In this document: one piece after another, positions 1 to 4,441 of the stretch
How positions within the stretch are numbered: the first letter of the stretch is position 1
Layout: each line of letters opens with the position of its first letter
Assembly: GCA_029907045.1 (NCBI GenBank)
Contig: JARYMR010000068.1
Span: 1-7,949 of the forward strand
Length of the DNA: 7,949 bases
DNA from: Candidatus Bathyarchaeota archaeon
GTDB lineage: Archaea > Thermoproteota > Bathyarchaeia > Bathyarchaeales > UBA233
Direction of reading: 5' to 3'
Notes under the pieces: model-generated
Told to the model about the DNA's origin: nothing
The model's input: the letters and a program-made list of their open reading frames with translations, nothing else
Database searches by the model: none
Position numbers and translations under genes: made by a program

Positions 1-1
1 T

Positions 2-1045
2 AATCCGAAAAAGGATATTCAAGCCTTGTTTGTTGGGCACATGGGCGAATCCTACGAGCATCAAGGGCATACTGGCGCTACTATGGCGGATTGGGCTGGA
101 GTGTTGCATATACCTGCCACGAGAGTTGAGGCTGCCTGTTCCTCTTCTGGCGCTGCCTTAAGGGCTGGAATTTATGCTGTGCTTTCTGGCTTATGCGATG
201 TTGTTATGGTTGGCGGCGTGGAAAAAATGACCCATAGAACAACGCCTGAGGTTACCGAATATTTGGCTATGGCTTCTGATTATCCGTTTGAACAGTGGCA
301 TGGCATAACCTTTCCAGGCTTGTTTGCTTTGATGGCTACGGCGCATATGCACAAGTATGGCACAACGGAAAAGCAAATGGCTATGATAGCCGTAAAAAAT
401 CATTATCATGGAAGCCTAAACCCTAAAGCGCATATGCAGAAGGAAGTAACTCTTGAAACCGCCTTATCATCACGGGTTATCGCTTGGCCTCTCAAGCTTT
501 ATGATTGCTCTTTAATAACGGATGGCGCCAGTTGCCTAATCCTCACAAAGCCAGACTTAGCCAAAAAGTATACGGACACGCCCGTGCAAATTATTGGAAG
601 TGGACAAGCAAGCGACACCATTGGCATGTATGAAAGGGAACAATTCACATCGCTTACAGCTGCAAAACTGGCTGCTAAAAAGGCTTATGAAATGGCTAAT
701 GTAAAACCAAAAGACATCAGCGTTGCAGAAGTTCACGACTGCTTCACAATAGCAGAAATAATAGCCTACGAAGATTTGGGTTTCTGCAAACCAGGAGAAG
801 GCGGAAGCTTAGCCGAGAACGGAGAAACAAAACTTGGAGGAAGAATTCCAGTAAACACAAGCGGCGGATTAAAAGCAAAAGGGCATCCAGTGGGCGCAAC
901 AGGAACAGCTCAAGCCTACGAAATTTATTTGCAACTTACTGGACAAGCGGAAAAAAGACAAGTGAAAAATGCGGAAATTGGCTTGACGCATAATGTTGGA
1001 GGTTCAGGCGCCACAGCAACAGTTCACATTTATAGGAGAGGCTAA
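2..1045 (+). CDS. Archaeal thiolase (acetyl-CoA C-acetyltransferase type), 5'-truncated
   Basis: Thiolase-superfamily enzyme, expected to condense two acetyl-CoA into acetoacetyl-CoA for the mevalonate pathway in the cytoplasm. The frame is open to the window edge, and residues before the first possible start (TTG at 26) already read like family sequence (KKDIQALFVGHMGE), so the true start lies upstream. The nucleophilic cysteine sits in the motif EAACSSSG (Cys codon 137-139). An HDCF motif follows (His codon 734-736), then GHPVGATG (His codon 884-886) and a C-terminal HNVGGSG (His codon 989-991). HDCF and HNxGG replace the NEAF and CxG motifs of bacterial thiolases and are typical of the archaeal/SCP2-like branch. 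The DUF35 gene follows after 2 bp. In archaea, this thiolase, HMG-CoA synthase and DUF35 form one complex that passes acetoacetyl-CoA directly, and the synthase gene is probably just upstream. An SCP2-thiolase-like enzyme with another acyl-CoA substrate cannot be excluded. Confidence 0.93.
   Translation, partial: NPKKDIQALFVGHMGESYEHQGHTGATMADWAGVLHIPATRVEAACSSSGAALRAGIYAVLSGLCDVVMVGGVEKMTHRTTPEVTEYLAMASDYPFEQWHGITFPGLFALMATAHMHKYGTTEKQMAMIAVKNHYHGSLNPKAHMQKEVTLETALSSRVIAWPLKLYDCSLITDGASCLILTKPDLAKKYTDTPVQIIGSGQASDTIGMYEREQFTSLTAAKLAAKKAYEMANVKPKDISVAEVHDCFTIAEIIAYEDLGFCKPGEGGSLAENGETKLGGRIPVNTSGGLKAKGHPVGATGTAQAYEIYLQLTGQAEKRQVKNAEIGLTHNVGGSGATATVHIYRRG
1034..1040 (+). promoter_or_regulatory. 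Ribosome binding site of the DUF35 gene
   Basis: AGGAGAG within the last codons of the thiolase gene, about 7 to 9 nt before the ATG at 1048. It supports that start and suggests translation coupled to the thiolase, whose stop codon is 2 bp from the ATG. Confidence 0.6.
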
Positions 1046-1047
1046 AA

Positions 1048-1449
1048 ATGAGCGAGCCAACTCCCTTCACAATAGAGCAGTTCTATAAGCATATGCTTCA
1101 AGGAAAACTTATGGGTGGAAAATGCAAAAAATGCGGCAAAATACATCTTCCGCCCAGACCATTATGCGACAACTGCCTCTCAAAAGAATTTGATTGGATT
1201 GAACTTCCCAAAAACGGGAAACTGCTAACTTATACGATTATTCATGTGGCACCATCACAGTTTCAAGGAATGGCGCCTTATGCTGTTGGCATAGTCCAAC
1301 TTGAAAACGGAGTGAAAATCCCAGGCATGATTAAAGGCGTAGCCTTAGAAAAAATAAAGATAGGCATGCCTTTAACATTAGACTTTGGAACATGCGATGC
1401 AACACAACCATGGCCTCAATGGCCAAGATATTTCTTTAAGCCTCCATGA
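1048..1449 (+). CDS. DUF35 family OB-fold zinc protein, thiolase partner
   Basis: A 133-residue protein with the two-part layout of the DUF35 (ChsH2-type) family. An N-terminal rubredoxin-like zinc ribbon carries Cys26 and Cys29 (GGKCKKCGK) and Cys40 and Cys43 (PLCDNC). A C-terminal OB-fold domain spans roughly residues 50-133. Family knowledge: in archaea this protein bridges acetoacetyl-CoA thiolase and HMG-CoA synthase, and its OB domain helps form the shared CoA-binding channel that makes the unfavourable thiolase step productive. It has no catalytic motif of its own. The gene starts 2 bp after the thiolase stop behind a good Shine-Dalgarno sequence, so the two are surely co-transcribed. 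Its length and all four cysteines match the family, and nothing looks broken. It ends 5 bp from the convergent phosphatase gene. Confidence 0.93.
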   Translation: MSEPTPFTIEQFYKHMLQGKLMGGKCKKCGKIHLPPRPLCDNCLSKEFDWIELPKNGKLLTYTIIHVAPSQFQGMAPYAVGIVQLENGVKIPGMIKGVALEKIKIGMPLTLDFGTCDATQPWPQWPRYFFKPP

Positions 1450-1454
1450 CACTC

Positions 1455-2144
1455 TTATTTTTCGGAAGTTTTGTTTACATATTCAATTAGGGTTGGTAGG
1501 TCTGTTATTGAAGTTATGAGATAATTGGCACCAGAAGCTATCAATTCCTTTACATCAGAAACTCCAGTTGGCAAAGCCACAGCAACAGCCTTCAATTCCC
1601 TTGCACATCTCATGTCGCTGGAACCGTCTCCAACAACAACCACTTCTTCGGGTTTAACATTTAAAGCCTTCAACGTAGCCTCCAAATGCTCAGTGTTTGG
1701 TTTAACATATTTCACATGGTCCCGTGGCGTTACTGCATCAAAAAATTCTGCTATTCCAAACTTTTTTAAAATGTAATTTGTGGATTTCTCGCCGTTTATC
1801 GTGCATAAGCCAAACTTCAAACCCATTTTCCTTAACGCCTTTAAAGTTTCCAAAACACCTGGCAGAAGCCCAGTGGTTTTTGCTGCTTCCAACTCGTATT
1901 TTTCAGCTATCTCTAAGGCTTTTCGGCGGATTTCCATAAAAGCCTTTTCAGATTGTCCATTGTTTTTTATGAAGATTTCTGTTTTCTTTAACATTTCGAA
2001 TATGCTTTCGTTTAGGGATAATACTGAGGCGGGCATTCCAGCCTTTATGAGGAAGCTTCTTACATCGGCCCTAACATTTCTATAGTCTATGTTAAAGCTT
2101 GTAAGCGTCCCGTCCAAGTCGAAGACTACAGCCTTAATAGTCAT
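1455..2144 (-). CDS. HAD superfamily hydrolase, phosphoglycolate phosphatase-like
   Basis: A 229-residue cytoplasmic phosphatase of HAD subfamily I. All four motifs are visible. Motif I is FDLDGT, with nucleophile Asp9 and acid/base Asp11. Motif II is LCTIN with Thr115. Motif III is Lys148 in YVKPN. Motif IV is GDGSSD with Asp173 and Asp177, which bind Mg2+. Residues of about 15-95 form the helical cap between motifs I and II, typical of class IA (phosphoglycolate and beta-phosphoglucomutase-like) enzymes. The substrate cannot be read from sequence; 2-phosphoglycolate or another small phosphomonoester is a reasonable guess. An in-frame TGA four codons before the ATG at 2144 rules out a longer N terminus. 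It appears to be a single-gene unit: DUF35 is convergent on one side and the 73-residue gene at 2301 is divergent on the other. Confidence 0.9.
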   Translation of the reverse strand: MTIKAVVFDLDGTLTSFNIDYRNVRADVRSFLIKAGMPASVLSLNESIFEMLKKTEIFIKNNGQSEKAFMEIRRKALEIAEKYELEAAKTTGLLPGVLETLKALRKMGLKFGLCTINGEKSTNYILKKFGIAEFFDAVTPRDHVKYVKPNTEHLEATLKALNVKPEEVVVVGDGSSDMRCARELKAVAVALPTGVSDVKELIASGANYLITSITDLPTLIEYVNKTSEK

Positions 2145-2202
2145 TGTTTCTTTTCACTCTTGCTCCTTTTAGATTTTGAAGCGTTTAATCACTTTCTGAA
2201 AG

Positions 2203-2210
2203 AAATATAC
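2203..2210 (-). promoter_or_regulatory. TATA-like box for the HAD hydrolase gene
   Basis: On the minus strand this reads GTATATTT. With the usual archaeal spacing of about 27 bp, transcription would begin near 2180, giving a leader of about 35 nt before the ATG at 2144. It is a sequence match only; the region is AT-rich, so chance matches are likely. Confidence 0.35.
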
Positions 2211-2258
2211 TTTACGGTTAAAGCAGCTTTCATGTGGCAGAATCTGTAAAATGGTAAA

Positions 2259-2270
2259 TTGAATATTCAA
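2259..2270 (+). promoter_or_regulatory. 12-bp perfect palindrome, possible operator
   Basis: TTGAATATTCAA is its own reverse complement. It lies 4 bp before the TATA-like box of the small HTH-like gene at 2301, a position where a bound repressor or activator would act. The flanking bases do not extend the symmetry. A 12-bp palindrome is expected about twice by chance in a window this size, so position is the main argument. Confidence 0.3.
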
Positions 2271-2274
2271 CCTC

Positions 2275-2286
2275 AAATATAATATA
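2275..2286 (+). promoter_or_regulatory. TATA-like box for the gene at 2301
   Basis: The run AAATATAATATA ends 14 bp before the ATG. Its centre is 20 to 25 bp from the start codon, so transcription would begin at or very near the ATG, consistent with a leaderless or almost leaderless mRNA. No Shine-Dalgarno sequence precedes this ATG. Confidence 0.45.
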
Positions 2287-2300
2287 GGTTTTGATGCGCC

Positions 2301-2522
2301 ATGAATTTAGAAGAGTTTGAAAAAGAGAAATTGTGGCCCATCCTCATCGAAACAGTCCACGCCTTAATCATGTATCCAAACCATAAGGCTTACGTCCGCG
2401 AAGTTGTTCTCCACGAAAAACCAGACATAACGCCTGCAGAATTAGCCGCAAGGCTTGGCATACCCTTAGGCGAAGCCATAGTAATCCTATACGAGTTGAA
2501 GAATGAGATGGGAGACCCTTAA
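2301..2522 (+). CDS. Small helix-turn-helix-like protein of unknown function
   Basis: A 73-residue soluble protein that I do not recognise as a named family. Residues of about 42-67 (ITPAELAARLGIPLGEAIVI, then LYEL) look like the helix-turn-helix core of a winged helix: a helix with AELAARL, a glycine turn (LGIPLG), then a recognition-type helix. An acidic and aromatic helix with EEFEKEKLWPIL precedes it. The protein is too short for a separate ligand domain and has no cysteine pair or membrane segment. The case for a real gene is clean coding sequence in the style of its neighbours, a TATA-like box placed for leaderless translation, and an end 7 bp from the convergent permease gene. It may be a small transcriptional regulator, perhaps acting at the palindrome at 2259-2270. 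A protein-protein interaction role is equally possible. Confidence 0.7.
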   Translation: MNLEEFEKEKLWPILIETVHALIMYPNHKAYVREVVLHEKPDITPAELAARLGIPLGEAIVILYELKNEMGDP

Positions 2523-2529
2523 AAGAAGT

Positions 2530-3270
2530 TTAAGGCTTTGTAACCATTCTCACAGTTGCCAAAATCAAAATTGCTCCAAGCAACACTTTAAGAATCTCTT
2601 TATCGATAACGGCTGCGTATGTGCCTCCAATCAAGGCGCCAAGAATCGAGCCCGCTCCCATTATTATTGCCACAATTGTTGCGCCTTGGTTTATGTGTCC
2701 CATTTGATGATGTTTCAGAAAGCCCATGGCAACGGTTGGTATAGAAACAAGGAGGCTTGCTGTTCCAGCCACAATAATGTCAAAATTGAATAGGTAAATT
2801 AAAATTGGAATTCTAAATTCGCCTCCAGCAACCCCGAGCGCTCCGGATATTATGCCTATAACAGCGCCAACAAAGACCGCCAAAACAATTTCCTCTAAAC
2901 CGCCTAATGCGGACTGAAATGGTAACGGCGGAGTTTGAATGAAAGGCTCAAGCCCAATTTTTAATCCAACAACAACCAAAAATACTGCTAAAATCTTTTT
3001 CAGAGGTTTCTCGGGAATGTTGTTAGTCAACCATGCCCCTAAATAGGCGCCGGCAATGGAGCCTAAAGACATGGCAATGGCTATGTTAACCGCCTTCTCA
3101 TTTAGTAAGCCCAACTGAAACCTTCTTGCAAATGAGGCTAAGACCGTTAGAAAACCCACGAAGAGATTAACAGCAATAGCCGTGACAACAGAAAGCCCCA
3201 GAATATAAAGCAATATTGGTATTCTAAATTCTCCCCCGCCAACACCTATTAATCCTGCTGCTATTCCCAT
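2530..3270 (-). CDS. TauE/SafE family membrane permease (DUF81)
   Basis: At least 246 residues of multi-helix membrane protein built from two related halves, as in the TauE/SafE family of sulfite, sulfoacetate or other anion exporters. The signature GVGGGEFRIPIL (residues 9-20) recurs as GVAGGEFRIPIL (146-157), and each is followed by a similar hydrophobic stretch. A polar loop lies at about 105-128. The transported anion is not deducible. The start is doubtful. The only ATG/GTG/TTG in this frame after the stop at 3367-3369 is the ATG at 3270, which falls inside the first membrane helix and has no ribosome binding site. The frame upstream (3271-3366) continues the hydrophobic helix (RLFAALFFGFL) and includes a GGCC cysteine pair. 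The real protein probably begins further upstream, through a non-standard start or after a frameshift (see findings). It diverges from the ModE-like gene at 3417. Confidence 0.85.
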   Translation of the reverse strand: MGIAAGLIGVGGGEFRIPILLYILGLSVVTAIAVNLFVGFLTVLASFARRFQLGLLNEKAVNIAIAMSLGSIAGAYLGAWLTNNIPEKPLKKILAVFLVVVGLKIGLEPFIQTPPLPFQSALGGLEEIVLAVFVGAVIGIISGALGVAGGEFRIPILIYLFNFDIIVAGTASLLVSIPTVAMGFLKHHQMGHINQGATIVAIIMGAGSILGALIGGTYAAVIDKEILKVLLGAILILATVRMVTKP

Positions 3271-3386
3271 GAGAAAGCCAAAAAATAGGGCTGCAAACAG
3301 TCTAAACGCTGAAATTTCCAGTTTTTGGTTGATTTTGCAACAGCCTCCGTAAAGCGATGTGTTTCTTTAATCATAACGATTTAAAC

Positions 3387-3394
3387 TTATAAAC
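3387..3394 (+). promoter_or_regulatory. TATA box for the ModE-like gene, possibly bidirectional
   Basis: TTATAAAC is centred about 27 bp before the ATG at 3417, so the predicted transcription start coincides with the start codon and implies a leaderless mRNA. The overlapping reverse read TTTATAAG (3386-3393) could also serve the permease, with transcription starting near 3362. Confidence 0.5.
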
Positions 3395-3416
3395 CTAATG
3401 CAACAAGCAAAACACT

Positions 3417-3746
3417 ATGGCAAGAGACAAAAGCAAATTTTCATACAAAATATGGTTAGAATACGAAGGAAAACCTTTGATAGGCAAGGGCGGAGCCCAA
3501 ATCCTAGAAAAGATAGAAAAGGAAAAATCAATTTCAAAGGCTGCAGAAAAACTCGGCATGTCCTACCGCTATGTTTGGGGTTACCTAAAAAGGATCGAGA
3601 AAATATTAGGCGAACCAGTCATAGAGACTTATAGAGGAGGCAAAATGGGCGGAGGAGGCGCAAAGCTAACAAAGCAAGGGAAAAAGCTTCTTGAGGATTA
3701 TAAACGTGTTGAGGGTCATTTTGTTAAAGTTGCAGAATTGAAATAA
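3417..3746 (+). CDS. ModE-like winged-helix DNA-binding protein
   Basis: A 109-residue protein matching the N-terminal DNA-binding domain of the molybdate regulator ModE. Residues of about 38-60 form the helix-turn-helix (SISKAAEKLGMSYRYVWGYL). They are followed by a wing with the glycine-rich signature GGKMGGGGAKLT (74-85), very close to the GGKGGGGAxLT of ModE, and then a dimerisation-type helix (KQGKKLLEDYKRV). The molybdate-binding TOBE/Mop domains of E. coli ModE are absent; single-domain forms are common in archaea. Any ligand sensing must therefore involve another protein, or it acts as a plain DNA binder. Start: ATG at 3417 with a TATA box about 27 bp ahead and no Shine-Dalgarno. The overlapping out-of-frame ATG at 3398 is rejected. 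It diverges from the TauE/SafE-type permease, so it could control that gene and possibly molybdate or tungstate genes elsewhere. This regulatory link is inferred. Confidence 0.88.
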   Translation: MARDKSKFSYKIWLEYEGKPLIGKGGAQILEKIEKEKSISKAAEKLGMSYRYVWGYLKRIEKILGEPVIETYRGGKMGGGGAKLTKQGKKLLEDYKRVEGHFVKVAELK

Positions 3747-3760
3747 CCTATGCCCTCAAT

Positions 3761-4312
3761 TTATTCCACTACGTAGCGGTAGGCTATGTGTTCTCCTGCC
3801 GTGGCGCTTTTTCTTATTATGCGCAGTATGTCGCCTGGTTTGGCGCCTATGGCTTTAACCGCTGGGTCTGAAGCCTTGATTTGTGGTAGCTGGTAGGGCT
3901 GAACCTTGTATTGGGCTAGTACTTTTTCCATTTCTTCTTTTGTTAGGATTTCATGTTTTGGGACGAGTTGGTGTTCGAAGATGTCGAAGGCTGGGAAGGT
4001 TCTTGGTAAGAGTTCTATTTTTCTTTTTTTGGCGCTTTGTTTTACTGCATGTGTGTATCTGCCGCTTGTTATCATTATTCCAGAGTCCACGTTGGCTTCT
4101 TTCATGGCTTTTTGCATGAGGCTTATGGATGTTATGCCCACTGTGGTTTCTTGTGGGGCGCACCATATGAGGATTTTTTGTTTCTCTTTTGGGGCTTCCA
4201 CAATGTAGCTAACATTATCCTTATGTCTTTCCCTTTTAACGAGCTTGTATCCTCTTAGTTTTATCAAAACTTTTGCTTTGCGTTCTTCTAGGCTTTCTTC
4301 TTCTATGCTCAA
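3761..4312 (-). CDS. rpoH: RNA polymerase subunit Rpo5/RpoH, long form with Rpb5-like jaw domain
   Basis: RNA polymerase subunit at the downstream-DNA jaw. Residues of about 110-183 are a clear Rpo5/Rpb5 assembly domain: [38 protein letters not shown]. Ordinary archaeal Rpo5 is only this domain, about 80 residues. Here about 108 extra residues precede it. They align by eye with the eukaryotic Rpb5 jaw: GYKLV (21-25), [18 protein letters not shown] (58-75), a hydrophobic IMITS strand (79-83) and AVKQSAKK (89-96), running into the assembly domain without a break. The same stretch resembles the Mrr-like restriction endonuclease fold, but the catalytic Q/ExK strand reads IWCAP (49-53), so nuclease activity is unlikely. 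The start is TTG at 4312, with GAGG 8 nt ahead and an in-frame TAA two codons upstream, so no longer form exists. It is not beside rpoB, unlike most archaeal rpoH genes, so a second copy elsewhere is possible. Confidence 0.92.
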   Translation of the reverse strand: MSIEEESLEERKAKVLIKLRGYKLVKRERHKDNVSYIVEAPKEKQKILIWCAPQETTVGITSISLMQKAMKEANVDSGIMITSGRYTHAVKQSAKKRKIELLPRTFPAFDIFEHQLVPKHEILTKEEMEKVLAQYKVQPYQLPQIKASDPAVKAIGAKPGDILRIIRKSATAGEHIAYRYVVE

Positions 4313-4320
4313 ACTTTAAA

Positions 4321-4324
4321 CCTC
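4321..4324 (-). promoter_or_regulatory. Ribosome binding site supporting the TTG start of rpoH
   Basis: On the minus strand GAGG is followed by an 8-nt spacer and then TTG (4312-4310). An in-frame TAA lies at 4318-4316, so the TTG is the only start that includes the N-terminal domain. Confidence 0.55.
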
Positions 4325-4361
4325 ATTTTGGGGGCGTTTGAAACCTAAATGATGGATTAAC

Positions 4362-4369
4362 CCTTAAAC
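4362..4369 (-). promoter_or_regulatory. Weak TATA-like box for rpoH
   Basis: The minus strand reads GTTTAAGG. Usual spacing would place the transcription start near 4338, upstream of the GAGG ribosome binding site. The match to the archaeal TATA consensus is poor. Confidence 0.22.
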
Positions 4370-4405
4370 TTTGCGCTTATGCCAAAAGTTAAAAGTGGAG
4401 TAGGC

Positions 4406-4413
4406 ATATTTAA
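4406..4413 (+). promoter_or_regulatory. TATA box for the tldD-tldE operon
   Basis: ATATTTAA is centred about 32 bp before the ATG at 4442. The usual 27-bp spacing puts the transcription start near 4437, giving a leader of about 5 nt. No convincing Shine-Dalgarno precedes the ATG. Confidence 0.45.
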
Positions 4414-4441
4414 TTTCTTCTAAAAGTTTGGATGTGTTTGC

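Noticed and set aside
2503..2793. A 96-codon plus-strand frame rich in Cys and His
   Set aside because: It lies antisense to the TauE/SafE permease. The Cys/His richness comes from reading the complement of Gly/Ala/Val codons and does not form regular zinc-finger spacing.
2804..3237. Repeated DNA motif (ATTCTAAATTC) about 410 bp apart
   Set aside because: Both copies encode the EFRIP part of the paired TauE/SafE signature, so this is the family's internal duplication and not a mobile or regulatory repeat.
3372..3395. Possible ModE-type inverted repeat around TTTAAACTTATAA
   Set aside because: The arms match only imperfectly and the region is simply AT-rich promoter DNA, so no operator can be claimed beyond the TATA box.
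3398..3634. Frame starting at ATG 3398 as the regulator gene
   Set aside because: It overlaps the ModE-like gene in another frame, gives a basic sequence with no fold, and its ATG would lie upstream of the predicted transcription start.
3883..4258. Plus-strand reading frames of 70 to 100 codons opposite rpoH
   Set aside because: They are antisense shadows of a strongly conserved RNA polymerase subunit gene, and their translations have no domain character.
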